Shown: positions 8,263 through 16,891, counted from the first letter of the stretch. The stretch: DNA of 54,804 nt from Sphingomonas pseudosanguinis (GCF_014196255.1 NZ_JACIDH010000020.1:1-54804); one strand, 5' to 3'. Notes: generated by a model not told the origin, from the letters alone. Numbers and translations: made by a program.

Positions 8263-8865
8263 TCAGCGATAGTTGAAGCTGACGCTGATCCGCTCGCCCT
8301 TGGCACCATTGGGGACGACCTCGTGTCGCAACCAGCTTTCCCAGAGGAGCACCGTGCCCGGCTCGGGCGTGGCGGTGGCGAAGGTCGCCAGGTCGTCCGG
8401 CGCATCGGGACGGCGCGGGGGGGCCGCCATCAGCATCGGCAGGCGCGGGTCCTCCAGCTTCAGCGCGCCCGAGCCCTTGGGCATGGCGACATAGAGCGTG
8501 CCCGAGACGACCGAATGGGGATGGATATGCGCCGAATGATGCCCGCCCGGCTTCAGGACGTTCACCCACAGGCTGTCGAGCTTCAGCTTGCGCCCGCCCA
8601 GATCGAAGGCGCATTCCTCGACGAAGCGCGCGACATGGCGGTCGAGCTTCTTGCGCAGATCGGCGAATACCGGATCGCGGACCGGCAGGTCGTTGAGCGA
8701 GGCATAGCTGGTATAACCGCGATAGCCATGTTCCTTCGACCAGCGCCGCCCGGCGCGGTCGTCCTCGGCCAGCGCCCAGCAGCTCTGTTCGATCTCCTCC
8801 AGCAGATCGGCATCGTCGAGCTGGCCCTCATAGAGCAGCGAGGCGAAGAGACGCCGTACGCTCAT
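8263..8865 (-). CDS. Putative 2OG-Fe(II) oxygenase family protein
   Basis: This 200-residue protein resembles the bacterial family of putative 2-oxoglutarate/Fe(II) oxygenases known as TIGR02466. The likely iron ligands are the histidines of HHSAHIHPHS (about residues 108-117) and a distal His in SWLRHEVVPN. GERISVSFNYR at the C-terminus supplies the Arg expected to hold 2-oxoglutarate. WVNVLKPGG just before the first histidines is typical of the family. The substrate is unknown. The start codon overlaps the pth stop (coordinates 8862-8865, ATGA type), so the two are translationally coupled. Confidence 0.82.
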   Translation of the reverse strand: MSVRRLFASLLYEGQLDDADLLEEIEQSCWALAEDDRAGRRWSKEHGYRGYTSYASLNDLPVRDPVFADLRKKLDRHVARFVEECAFDLGGRKLKLDSLWVNVLKPGGHHSAHIHPHSVVSGTLYVAMPKGSGALKLEDPRLPMLMAAPPRRPDAPDDLATFATATPEPGTVLLWESWLRHEVVPNGAKGERISVSFNYR

Positions 8866-9437
8866 GCCGCATCCCCCATCCGCAGTGCGACGTCGTTGAC
8901 GAAGCGGATGTCATCGCCCTCCGCCAGCCAATGCGCCTCCGCCGATACCGCGCCGAGCAGGTCGGACAGCGGCTCGATCTCGGCCTTGGCATAGTTGCCG
9001 AGCACATAGCCCGTCACCCGGTCCTTATGCCCCGGATGACCGATGCCCAGCCGCACGCGGCGGAAGTCCGGCCCCAGATGCTGGTCGATCGAGCGCAGCC
9101 CGTTATGCCCCGCCGTCCCGCCGCCGGTCTTCACCTTCACGCGAAAGGGCGCGATGTCGAGTTCGTCGTGGAACACGGTCAGCGCCTCCACGCCCAGCTT
9201 GTAGAAGCGCAGCGCGTCACCGACGCTGCGGCCGCTTTCGTTCATGAACGTCGCGGGTTTCAGCAGCAGGATCTTCTGCCCGCCGATCCGGCCTTCCTGG
9301 GTCCAGCCTTGGAATTGCTTCTTCACGGGGCCGAAATCATGCACCTCGGCGATGGCGTCCATCGCCATGAAGCCGACATTGTGGCGGTGCATCGCATATT
9401 GCGGCCCCGGATTGCCCAGCCCGGTCCAGACCTGCAT
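8862..9437 (-). CDS. pth: Peptidyl-tRNA hydrolase
   Basis: This 191-residue cytosolic enzyme releases peptides from prematurely dropped peptidyl-tRNA and recycles the tRNA. It begins with WTGLGNPGPQYAMHRHNVGF, carrying the family Asn and the catalytic His of the HNVGF motif. FHDELD and GGTAGHNGLRSI are the other signature segments. The length matches the family. The ATG is preceded by aagga about eight bases upstream. The next gene, a putative oxygenase, overlaps its stop by four bases. The usual neighbour encoding ribosomal protein L25 is not seen upstream; a repeat-rich spacer lies there instead. Confidence 0.96.
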   Translation of the reverse strand: MQVWTGLGNPGPQYAMHRHNVGFMAMDAIAEVHDFGPVKKQFQGWTQEGRIGGQKILLLKPATFMNESGRSVGDALRFYKLGVEALTVFHDELDIAPFRVKVKTGGGTAGHNGLRSIDQHLGPDFRRVRLGIGHPGHKDRVTGYVLGNYAKAEIEPLSDLLGAVSAEAHWLAEGDDIRFVNDVALRMGDAA

Positions 9438-9532
9438 GTGGATTTCCTTGTTCGCTTGGTTGGGCAGGGCCCTAGCACCGGGGGCTTCGGGTTTCCAATG
9501 CGGGGTAGGAGCGTGGGCGAAGGTTGAGGCGT

Positions 9533-9680
9533 GGGCTTCGACTTCGCTCAGCCTGAACGGCGGTTAGGTGGCTTGGCCGGGTATCCAATTCTCCGTTCAA
9601 GCTGAGCCCTTCGACTGGCTGGCAAGCCAGCCGCTCAGGATAAACTTCGGCGCGTCGCGCCGAAGTCGAAGCCCAAGGGA
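9533..9680. repeat. Family A unit followed by a composite family B element
   Basis: A single family A unit (cttcgacttcgctcagcctg...) lies at 9533-9563. From 9593 to 9680 a longer element starts ccgttcaagctgagcccttc. It contains the hairpin tggctggcaagccagcc, then ctcaggataaacttcgg, then a hairpin cttcggcgcg-tcgcgccgaag, and ends gtcgaagcccaaggg. Near-identical family B copies are at 19321-19407 and, inverted, at 41600-41677. Confidence 0.85.
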
Positions 9681-9687
9681 ATCCCCC

Positions 9688-10377
9688 TCAAATCAACCCC
9701 TGCGCCCGCAGACTCACATGCCCCGACGTGCCGATGATCAGGTGATCATGCACCGCGATCCCCAGCCGCTTGCCCGCCTCCGCGATCGCGCGCGTCACGT
9801 CGATGTCGGCACGGCTGGGCGAGGGGTCGCCGCTGGGGTGGTTGTGGACGAGGATGATCGCCGCCGATCCCAGCGCCAGCGCGCGCCGGATCACCTCGCG
9901 GATATAGACCGGCGCCTGGTCGATCGAGCCTTCGCCCATCAGCTCGTCACGGATCAGCATGTTGCGCGTATTCAGGTGCAGCACCCGGAACCGCTCGACC
10001 CCGTGATGCGCCATGTCGGCATGGAGATAGTCGAGCAGCGCCTGCCAGTTGGACAGGATGGGCCGCTTCGCCGCCTCCGCCTGCACCAGTCGCAGTGCGC
10101 AGGCGTGAGCGATCTTGAGCGTCGCCGCCGCAGTCTCGCCGACGCCGTCGACCTTTTGCAGCGCGACCGGATCGGCGGTCAGCACGCCGCCAATGTCGTG
10201 GAACTCGCGCAGCAGGGCCTTGGCGATCGGCTTGGTGTCGCGCCGGGGGATCGCGGTCGTCAGCAGATATTCGAGCAGTTCATGGTCGAGCAATCCGCCG
10301 CCGCTCAGTAATCGGTCGCGCAGCCGTGCGCGATGTCCGGCATGATCGCTCGCCCGGTCCTGATCGTCGTCACGCAT
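9688..10377 (-). CDS. radC: RadC family JAB/MPN-domain protein
   Basis: This 229-residue protein has the RadC architecture. An N-terminal helix-hairpin-helix-like part (about residues 10-90) includes KVDGVGETAAATLK. A C-terminal JAB domain follows, with the metalloprotease-like motif HNHPSGDPSPSRAD and an upstream Glu in RDELMGEG. The family was named for DNA repair, but that role is disputed, and the biochemical activity is not known. The length is typical. It is divergent from the ydbH-like operon, with about 120 bases between them holding both promoters. Confidence 0.93.
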   Translation of the reverse strand: MRDDDQDRASDHAGHRARLRDRLLSGGGLLDHELLEYLLTTAIPRRDTKPIAKALLREFHDIGGVLTADPVALQKVDGVGETAAATLKIAHACALRLVQAEAAKRPILSNWQALLDYLHADMAHHGVERFRVLHLNTRNMLIRDELMGEGSIDQAPVYIREVIRRALALGSAAIILVHNHPSGDPSPSRADIDVTRAIAEAGKRLGIAVHDHLIIGTSGHVSLRAQGLI

Positions 10378-10501
10378 GGCCTGGTCCCCCGGCCGGGTAT
10401 CATAAGGGCCGCATCGGGAACTGTCGCGGGGCTTCGTGCGATTGCCTCGCGCGCGGCGGGACGGCTATGACACCGACCCATGCGGAGGGAGTAGTAGCGG
10501 G

Positions 10502-13500
10502 GTGGAGGGTACGGACGAGGAGGTCGAGACGTCCGTCAGCCCCGTTCGGCGCTTCCGGCGGCTGCAACGCATCCTGATCGGCATCGCGCTGGTCCTGCTG
10601 TTCGCGCTGATCGGCCTATGGATCGCGCGCAAGCCGCTCGCCAGCGATGTCGTCAACCGCGAACTCGCGCGCCGGGGCGTGCCCGCGCGCTATACCATCA
10701 CCGATCTGGGATTCGGGCGACAGCGGCTGACCAACGTCGTGATCGGCGATCCGCGCCGGCCCGATCTGGTGGCCGACTGGCTGGAGACGCGCACGCGACT
10801 GACCCTGTCGGGACCGCAAGTGACCGGAGTGCGCGCCGGACGGGTGCGGTTGCGCGGACGGCTGGTCGATGGCCGGATCAGCCTGGGCGCGCTCGACCGG
10901 CTGATGCTGGCGCCCACGCCCGATTCCAGCGCGCCTTTCGTCCTGCCCAAGCTTGACGTCGTGGTCGAGGATGGCGGTATCCAGCTCGAAACGCCGTACG
11001 GTCTGGTCGGGCTGAGCCTGTCGGGGCGGGGGCGGCTGAACGACGGTTTCTCGGGCAGGCTGGGCGCGGTCGCGCCCGCCTTGCGCGTCGGGGATTGCGC
11101 CGCCACCGGGCTGGCCGCGCCGATGCGGGTGCGGATCGTCGACGAACAGCCGACGCTCAGCGGCCCGGTGCAACTGGATTCGCTGCGCTGTGGCGAGGTG
11201 GCGGTATCGCGTCTGTCCGCCCGGACCGAGGTGACCCTGTCGCGCGCGCTCGATCATTGGCAGGGACAGGCCCGCCTGCGCAGCGGTGCGATCCGGCACC
11301 CTTCGGTCGTGGCCGGGGCGATCGGCGGGTCGCTGGATTTCGCCGGCAATGCCCGCGCCACCACGGGTCGGGTGCAGATCATCGCGCGCAACGTCGCCGG
11401 CGAGCCGGGGCGCGCCGAACGCGCGACCATCGCCGGGCAATATCTGCTCGGCCGGGTCGCGCGCTTCGACGGCCGCGTACAACTGGGCGGCGCGCGGGTG
11501 GCGGGGACGTGGCTGAACCGGCTCGACGCATGGAGCGGTGCGGCGGCGGGTACGCCGGTCGGGCCGGTGGTGCGCAAGATGCTGGGCGCGGCGCAAGCGG
11601 CCGGACGGCGCTTCGCGCTCGACATGGCGCTGGCGTTCGACAGCGATCGGGGGCCGCGTGGTCCGGGTTTTGTCGTGCGCGTGCCCCGTATGTCGCTCGC
11701 CTCCGCCAGCGGTGGACGGCTGGCGTTGGCCGGGGACACGGGCCTGATCGTCGATGGTCGGGGCGTTCGGATCGATACGCGTCTGGCGATGCAGGGCGGC
11801 GGCCTGCCGTCGCTGCGCGCCACTTTGCGACAGGACGGGCCGCGCGCGCCGATGCGCGGCACCGCGACGCTGGCGCGCTACGATGCCGATGGCGCCAGCC
11901 TGGCGCTCGACCGGCTGGTCTTCCAGGCGGCGGCGAATGGCGAGACGCGGATCACCAGCCGCGTCGCGCTGTCCGGCCCGATCAGCGGCGGGCGGATCGA
12001 CGGGCTGGTCCTGCCGGTCACCGCCCGCTGGGACGGCGGGCGGCGGTTGCGGATCAATCCCGATTGCCAGCCGCTGCGCATCCGGGCGCTGGCACTGTCG
12101 GGATTGCGGCTCGACGAGGTCGCGACGCGGCTGTGCCCCGTCGATGGCGCGCTGGTCCGGCTGGATGGCAACCGCCTGGGCGGTGGTGCGCGACTGGGCA
12201 CGACCCGGCTGACCGGTCGGATCGGCAGCAGCCCGCTGGCACTGTCGGCGACCAGCGCGCGGTTCATGCTGGCGGATCGCCGCTTCGCGCTGACCGGGGT
12301 GAAGAGCCTGATCGGCCGGCCCGAATCATCGACGCGAATCGATGCCGAGACGCTGACCGGCCAGATCACCGCCAACGGCCTTGCCGGGCAGTTCACCGGC
12401 GGCGATGGCCAGGTGGGCCAGGTGCCGCTGCTGCTCAAACAGGCGGCCGGCGACTGGCGACTGGCGGGGGGCGTGCTGACCCTGAACGGCGCGCTATGGG
12501 TTCATGATGCGCGGGCCGACTCGCCGCGCTTCCTGCCGATGGAGGCGCGCGGCGTCGCGCTGACGCTGGATGGCAGCCGGATTCACACCACGGGCACGCT
12601 GTTCGAGCCGACCCATGATGTGAAGGTCGCCGACCTCGTCATCGACCATGCGCTCGACCGGGGGGCGGGCTCGGCCGATCTGGTGGTGCCTGGCATCACC
12701 TTCGGCAAGGATTTCCAGCCCGAACGGCTGACTCCGGTCACCTTCGGCGTCATCGCCGATGTCCGGGGCACGGTCGTTGGGCGCGGGCGAATCGAATGGG
12801 ACGCGAACGGTGTGCGCTCGACCGGGCAGTTCGGCACCGAGGGCATCGACCTCGCCGCCGCTTTCGGTCCGGTGACGGGCATCGCCGGCACGATCCGCTT
12901 CACCGACCTGCTCGCGCTGGAAAGCGCGCCGCATCAGGAGGTGACGATCCGCACCGTCAATCCGGGCATCCAGGTAACCAACGGCGTCGTCCGCTATCAG
13001 ACTCTGTCGGGCACGCGCATCCGGGTCGAGGACGGACGCTGGCCCTTTGCCGGCGGCACGCTGACGCTCGATCCGACGCTGCTCGACTTCTCGCAGCCGG
13101 TCGAGCGGCGGATGACCTTCCACGTCAATGGCGCGGCGGCGGACCAGTTCCTGCTCCAGTTCGACTTCCAGAATCTGAACGCGACGGGTGTGTTCGACGG
13201 CACGCTGCCGATGATCTTCGACGAGCGCGGCGGGCGGATCGAGGGCGGGCGGCTGGTCGTGCGGCCGGGCGGCGGCAGCATCGCCTATCTGGGCGAGCTG
13301 ACCCAGAAGGATCTGGGATTCTGGGGCAATCTGGCATTCGGCGCGCTGCGCTCGCTCAATTATCGCTCCTTGCGGATCGACATGAACGGGCCGCTGGCGG
13401 GCGAGATGGTCACGGACGTCCGCTTCGCCGGGATCAGCCAGGGCAAGGGCGCCAAGTCCAACTTCCTGATCCGCCGCCTGCAAAGGCTGCCCTTTGTGTT

Positions 13501-13672
13501 CAACGTCCGGATCAAGGCGCCCTTCCGGGGCCTGCTCGACTCGGCGCAGTCCTTCTATGATCCGCGCCGCCTGATCCAGCGCAACCTGCCCGCGCTGCTC
13601 GAGGAACAGAATAAGCGCGCCGCGCCGCCCACATCCACCATTCAGCCCTTGGCAAGCGAAACCGTGCCATGA
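10502..13672 (+). CDS. ydbH: YdbH-like AsmA-family intermembrane phospholipid transport protein
   Basis: The protein of about 1,056 residues has one N-terminal membrane anchor (LIGIALVLLFALIGLWIA). A very long, beta-rich periplasmic part follows, with repeated LDGxRxx and GxLT patterns. By family knowledge, YdbH-type proteins bridge inner and outer membranes and move phospholipids, acting with TamB and YhdP relatives. The identification rests on the fold pattern and especially the context. The next two genes encode a YnbE-like lipoprotein and a YdbL-like (DUF1318) protein, the same order as in enterobacteria, with ATGA overlaps. I chose the GTG at 10502, preceded by ggaggg, because it starts shortly before the anchor. 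A GTG at 10436 would add 22 residues. Confidence 0.85.
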   Translation: MEGTDEEVETSVSPVRRFRRLQRILIGIALVLLFALIGLWIARKPLASDVVNRELARRGVPARYTITDLGFGRQRLTNVVIGDPRRPDLVADWLETRTRLTLSGPQVTGVRAGRVRLRGRLVDGRISLGALDRLMLAPTPDSSAPFVLPKLDVVVEDGGIQLETPYGLVGLSLSGRGRLNDGFSGRLGAVAPALRVGDCAATGLAAPMRVRIVDEQPTLSGPVQLDSLRCGEVAVSRLSARTEVTLSRALDHWQGQARLRSGAIRHPSVVAGAIGGSLDFAGNARATTGRVQIIARNVAGEPGRAERATIAGQYLLGRVARFDGRVQLGGARVAGTWLNRLDAWSGAAAGTPVGPVVRKMLGAAQAAGRRFALDMALAFDSDRGPRGPGFVVRVPRMSLASASGGRLALAGDTGLIVDGRGVRIDTRLAMQGGGLPSLRATLRQDGPRAPMRGTATLARYDADGASLALDRLVFQAAANGETRITSRVALSGPISGGRIDGLVLPVTARWDGGRRLRINPDCQPLRIRALALSGLRLDEVATRLCPVDGALVRLDGNRLGGGARLGTTRLTGRIGSSPLALSATSARFMLADRRFALTGVKSLIGRPESSTRIDAETLTGQITANGLAGQFTGGDGQVGQVPLLLKQAAGDWRLAGGVLTLNGALWVHDARADSPRFLPMEARGVALTLDGSRIHTTGTLFEPTHDVKVADLVIDHALDRGAGSADLVVPGITFGKDFQPERLTPVTFGVIADVRGTVVGRGRIEWDANGVRSTGQFGTEGIDLAAAFGPVTGIAGTIRFTDLLALESAPHQEVTIRTVNPGIQVTNGVVRYQTLSGTRIRVEDGRWPFAGGTLTLDPTLLDFSQPVERRMTFHVNGAAADQFLLQFDFQNLNATGVFDGTLPMIFDERGGRIEGGRLVVRPGGGSIAYLGELTQKDLGFWGNLAFGALRSLNYRSLRIDMNGPLAGEMVTDVRFAGISQGKGAKSNFLIRRLQRLPFVFNVRIKAPFRGLLDSAQSFYDPRRLIQRNLPALLEEQNKRAAPPTSTIQPLASETVP

Positions 13673-13890
13673 CCGTAACAGGATTGAAAATGCAGGACAG
13701 GATGCCGATCTTGGGGGTAACACGATGGATGCCGGTCGCGCTGGCCATGCTGAGCGGGGGATGCGTCAACATCTCCGCGCCCGACAAGCCGATCGAGATC
13801 AATCTGAACATCAATGTGACGCAGGAAGTGGTATATCGCCTGGATGGCGAGGCCAAATCGCTGATCCAGCAGAATCCGGGGATATTCTGA
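13669..13890 (+). CDS. ynbE: YnbE-like outer-membrane lipoprotein
   Basis: This 73-residue product has a short signal peptide ending in a lipobox (LSGGC near residue 32). A mature part of about 40 residues follows, ISAPDKPIEINLNINVTQEV, matching the YnbE-like family. In E. coli YnbE is the outer-membrane partner that pairs by beta-strand stacking with the C-terminus of YdbH. The ATG at 13669 overlaps the ydbH stop, giving translational coupling. In-frame ATGs at 13690 and 13702 would shorten the n-region to a more usual length, and 13690 has agga nearby. Its own stop overlaps the next start by ATGA. Confidence 0.85.
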   Translation: MTVTGLKMQDRMPILGVTRWMPVALAMLSGGCVNISAPDKPIEINLNINVTQEVVYRLDGEAKSLIQQNPGIF

Positions 13891-14270
13891 TGAAGACGAA
13901 GATGGTGATGGCAGCGTTGGGTGCGGCGGTGCTGCTGGGTGTATCGGGCATGGCGATGGCGCAGCGCGATCCGGCCTATGCCGCCGCGCGTGCGGCCGGC
14001 CAGGTCGGCGAACAGCCCGACGGCTACCTGGGCATCGTCGGCGGCGCCACGCCCGAGTTGCGCGCGCTGGTCAACAACATCAATATCCAGCGCAAGGCCG
14101 CCTATACCCAGAAGGCGCAGGCCAGCGGCGCGACCGTCGAGCAGATGGCCTTCACCAGCGGTTGCAACCTGATCGCGCAAACCGCGTCCGGCGAAAAGTA
14201 CAAGACGCCGGAAGGCGTGTGGAAGACCCGCACCGGCGCCGCACCCGAGCGCGCGCCGGCCTGCGTGTAA
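13890..14270 (+). CDS. ydbL: YdbL-like periplasmic protein (DUF1318)
   Basis: This 126-residue protein starts with a cleavable signal peptide (MKTKMVMAALGAAVLLG, cleavage probably after AMAQ). Its mature domain reads DGYLGIVGGATPELRALVNN and then IQRKAAYTQKAQASG, the DUF1318/YdbL pattern. In E. coli, YdbL modulates the YdbH-YnbE bridge, perhaps as a chaperone. It contains two cysteines, in TSGCNLIAQ and at the penultimate position. The start is fixed by the ATGA overlap with the ynbE stop; an upstream frame reaching 13725 is antigenic noise within ynbE and has no family match. It is the last gene of the operon. Confidence 0.88.
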   Translation: MKTKMVMAALGAAVLLGVSGMAMAQRDPAYAAARAAGQVGEQPDGYLGIVGGATPELRALVNNINIQRKAAYTQKAQASGATVEQMAFTSGCNLIAQTASGEKYKTPEGVWKTRTGAAPERAPACV

Positions 14271-14293
14271 GCGAGGTATATTTAGTGAAAAGC

Positions 14294-14327
14294 CTCTCCC
14301 GGCCATGGAATGACAGGGTCGGGAGAG
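14294..14327 (+). terminator. Terminator hairpin of the ydbH-ynbE-ydbL operon
   Basis: Arms ctctcccg (14294-14301) and cgggagag (14320-14327) pair perfectly, about 24 bases after the ydbL stop. The T-run is missing, so a factor or bidirectional use may be needed. Confidence 0.5.
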
Positions 14328-14349
14328 AGCGATATGCGCGCCTCGTGGA

Positions 14350-14868
14350 TCAGTCCGCGACCGGAACCTCGATGCTGTTTCCGGTCTCATCGATCGGATA
14401 GACCGAAGCGCTGAGCGATCCTTCAATATACAGGACACGCCCGCCGGGCATCTGATCGACGAATTTCCGTTGAAATGAGTCCAGTCTGCTCCAGCGGCCC
14501 AAGGCTTTCAGATCGGCGCTTCTGATCATCTTGGCCGTGACAGCCCTGCAGGGTTCCTCCCAAAATACGTTTTCGGGTTCGCGCCCCGCATACACGAAAT
14601 CAATGTCGCAAACGTGCTTTCCGCCGGCAATCGTACGATCGCGTTTGCCGAGGACCTTTGAAGCGGTCTGGCTGTCATCGGTCGCGAGCGCTGGCGCGGG
14701 TGCGCCGGTCGGGTGAAGGTCGGACGTGCTCGGCGCTGGCGATATGGGTGTTTCGACCGTGATCGGTGCCACTGTATTGGACAGGTTGTCCGGCGGCGCG
14801 GGTTCCGAACACGCGCCTTGCGCTATCAAACCCAGTGGCGTCAGGCCTGTTAAAATCCACCGGCGCAT
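14350..14868 (-). CDS. Lipoprotein of unknown function paired with a peptidoglycan hydrolase gene
   Basis: This 172-residue protein has a lipoprotein signal peptide (MRRWILTGLTPLGL, lipobox AQGAC). A Pro/Thr/Ser-rich linker follows, then a globular part with two cysteines (KHVCDIDF and EEPCRAV). That part contains RVLYIEGSLSASVYPIDE near the end. I do not recognise a family. It starts just beyond the stop of the LysM hydrolase gene; an alternative ATG at 14895 would overlap that stop. Both genes have a lower GC content than their neighbours and probably arrived together. A role such as modulating or protecting against the hydrolase is only a guess. Confidence 0.72.
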   Translation of the reverse strand: MRRWILTGLTPLGLIAQGACSEPAPPDNLSNTVAPITVETPISPAPSTSDLHPTGAPAPALATDDSQTASKVLGKRDRTIAGGKHVCDIDFVYAGREPENVFWEEPCRAVTAKMIRSADLKALGRWSRLDSFQRKFVDQMPGGRVLYIEGSLSASVYPIDETGNSIEVPVAD

Positions 14869-14881
14869 AGCGCTCAACCGT

Positions 14882-16012
14882 CTAGTCCGGGTCATACTCG
14901 ATATGGAGGTGATTGTTCGTGGCGTTACTGAACGTTTCGAATACCACGTCATAATTTTCTCCGAGACGATTGGTCACGCCTTGGCGCAACGCTTGGCCTT
15001 GACTGATGGAAATGTTATTTCCGCGGAAGTCGAGTGCGCGGTTTGCGTAATGCATGGAGCCTGCCCGATGCCGGCTGTCATTGCCTGAGGTGATAACGGG
15101 CGTCGGCAATTTCAGTTCGCGGGCAACCTCCGCCACAGTGCGGATAACCGACGCCATTGCCGGATCAAGTTGCCCCAAACGAACATTCGCACTCTTCACC
15201 GCGACTCCGTGCGCCGCCGCAATGGCGGCACCATCGATCCGTCGCCCCTGTGTCGATGGTTGGCGGATGGTGTCGAAACTTGGCAGGACAAGCGTGAAAC
15301 GGCCCGGCCGATATCTCTGCAGGCTTGGCGTTGTCCCATGGTAGTGAATTGCCTGACCCTTTCCCAGACGCGGGCCATCAAGCGCATTGATCCACTCGAG
15401 ATTTTTCGCGTCAGAATAATGTGGATTGGCATAGTTCAAGTGGGAGCCAACAATCGAGCCACGTCCTGTCGCCCTAGCTACAAGATAGTCATCCACCACT
15501 TGGTGGACACGGCGACTTATTATACTCGATGGCAGTTGCGATACTGCATTGCGTCCGCTTCGCCGTGATATGGGGCCGTTGATGTCGGAGAACTGGTTCC
15601 GAGAATTTACAACGTCAGCCACCGTCAAGCCCCAGTGGCGAGATGCCGTGCGGTTTAAAATAGTGTCAATTATACCGTGAGCCTGCTCGATGCCGGCAGA
15701 TTGAACCCACTCCGTTTGCAGCGTCTTTTTACTGTCGATTACGTCAATAGGCGAAAGCGCAAGAATGCCGGCCGCATTATGTGTCTTGATCGCTTCAGGT
15801 CGGTTTGGCTGGGTCCGCTGTCGAGTATTCATTAGGCCGCGGCTATGGCTTGTCGAAACTCGCGGTATGATCAACCGCTGGCCAACGTTGATGAGATTGA
15901 CGTTCTTCAAACCATTGTAGCGCGCAATAGCACGTATGGACGTCTGATAGCGCCGTGCGATTGACGAGAGCGTCTCGCCAAGCCTTACGATGTGGATCAG
16001 CGACGCGCTCAT
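14882..16012 (-). CDS. Three-domain peptidoglycan hydrolase: LysM, SleB-like, M15-like
   Basis: This 376-residue protein has three parts. Residues 6-50 form a LysM domain (HIVRLGETLSSIARRYQTS), which binds peptidoglycan. Residues about 100-240 resemble a SleB-type cell-wall hydrolase (GIIDTILNRTAS, then SRNQFSDINGP, then SHLNYANPHYSDAKN), with Glu101 a possible catalytic residue. Residues about 275-376 resemble an M15 zinc peptidase. SMHYANRALDF gives His321 and Asp328, and HLHIEYD gives His370, matching SxHxxGxAxD...HxH except that Asn replaces the usual Gly. There is no evident signal peptide, so export must be by another route or the protein is released by lysis. Codon and base use look foreign to the flanking genes. 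The small lipoprotein gene follows it directly. Confidence 0.8.
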   Translation of the reverse strand: MSASLIHIVRLGETLSSIARRYQTSIRAIARYNGLKNVNLINVGQRLIIPRVSTSHSRGLMNTRQRTQPNRPEAIKTHNAAGILALSPIDVIDSKKTLQTEWVQSAGIEQAHGIIDTILNRTASRHWGLTVADVVNSRNQFSDINGPISRRSGRNAVSQLPSSIISRRVHQVVDDYLVARATGRGSIVGSHLNYANPHYSDAKNLEWINALDGPRLGKGQAIHYHGTTPSLQRYRPGRFTLVLPSFDTIRQPSTQGRRIDGAAIAAAHGVAVKSANVRLGQLDPAMASVIRTVAEVARELKLPTPVITSGNDSRHRAGSMHYANRALDFRGNNISISQGQALRQGVTNRLGENYDVVFETFSNATNNHLHIEYDPD

Positions 16013-16573
16013 GCCGCTGTCTCACCATTCGGCGAAGGCGACGGGTGAACCATTGCGGTGCTCCTTTAGCAACATAGCAATTGGCATGCAGTCGTGATCG
16101 CGAACTTTGACGTCGCCAAATTGTTCCAATGGTCATCACAGTGTCTGCATGCCGACGATCGCTTGGGACCGGGGATCGGCCCAATATGCTAATCGATCGG
16201 GATGTTAGGCGTCCAGAGCTGGACTGCCCCATCGTCTCTCATTTAAAGTGATGACGATACAAGTCGATTGCGCAGCTGTTTGAAAGTCAGCGCAATGCGT
16301 TGCCCAAGATGACGCAGGAGATACAGGTCCTGTCGCTTGACAATAGCACCGGCCCTCTCCGTACTCCCCTGCCTGTGGGATGGGGGGGGCATCGGGCGTA
16401 GGACGGCCTCCTGTCGCTACCCGGCAACAATCCTTAACACATCTGTCACAACCCCACCCCCAGGCGGTTGACTTGGGAGGACACGCTTTCTAAACGGGCC
16501 TCGCCTTGGCGGGGTCGCTCGCCGTTCGCGCGCATTCTCCCCTTCGGTGACGAAATCAGGTGAGGGTGGCTGC
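16013..16573. other. Intergenic region upstream of the F0 ATP synthase operon
   Basis: This stretch of about 560 bases separates the hydrolase gene (minus) from atpI (plus). The left half is AT-richer and continues the foreign-looking composition of the hydrolase cassette. An open frame on the minus strand (16232-15843) overlaps the hydrolase and has no recognisable content. The right half carries a likely atp promoter at 16468-16496, and a second TTGACA-like box at 16337. No RNA gene was recognised. Confidence 0.5.
16468..16496 (+). promoter_or_regulatory. Probable promoter of the atpI-B-E-F'-F operon
   Basis: ttgact (16468-16473) and taaacg (16491-16496) are separated by 17 bases, the ideal spacing for the housekeeping sigma factor. 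They lie about 75 bases upstream of the atpI start. The -10 box is weak. Another -35-like ttgaca is at 16337-16342. Confidence 0.45.
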
Positions 16574-16891
16574 GTGGCGGAGAAGGAACCCGGACAGGAC
16601 TTTGGCGATGCGGACGATCCGCGTCTGGCCGCGCTGGATCAGCGATTGGCCAAGGCGAAAGCGGACGGCGTAGCGCGGCAGGGGGTGAAGGTGGACGCCG
16701 ACAGGGGTTATTCCCAGGGCAGCCGCGTGATCTCCGCGCTGATCGGAAGTCTTGTCGGCAGTGCGTTGATCGGCTGGCTCTTCGACCGCTGGTTCGGCAC
16801 CGCACCCTGGGCCCTGATCGTGATGCTGTTCCTGGGGATCGGCGTGGCGTTCAGGCAGATCATTCGGATTTCTGGTGAGCGCCCGGAGTAA
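16574..16891 (+). CDS. atpI: AtpI, F0F1 ATP synthase assembly subunit
   Basis: This 105-residue protein has a charged N-terminal half (DDPRLAALDQRLAKAKAD). Two transmembrane helices follow (SRVISALIGSLVGSALIGWL and ALIVMLFLGIGVAF) with the RQIIR C-terminus, as in alphaproteobacterial AtpI. AtpI helps assemble the c-ring and is not part of the finished enzyme. I chose the GTG at 16574, preceded by gagggtg; an upstream GTG at 16547 is in frame but less well placed. It is the first gene of the F0 operon. Confidence 0.9.
   Translation: MAEKEPGQDFGDADDPRLAALDQRLAKAKADGVARQGVKVDADRGYSQGSRVISALIGSLVGSALIGWLFDRWFGTAPWALIVMLFLGIGVAFRQIIRISGERPE

Noticed and set aside
15843..16232. 129-codon frame overlapping the LysM hydrolase start
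   Set aside because: Out of frame with the hydrolase over much of its length, without motifs or a ribosome-binding site.
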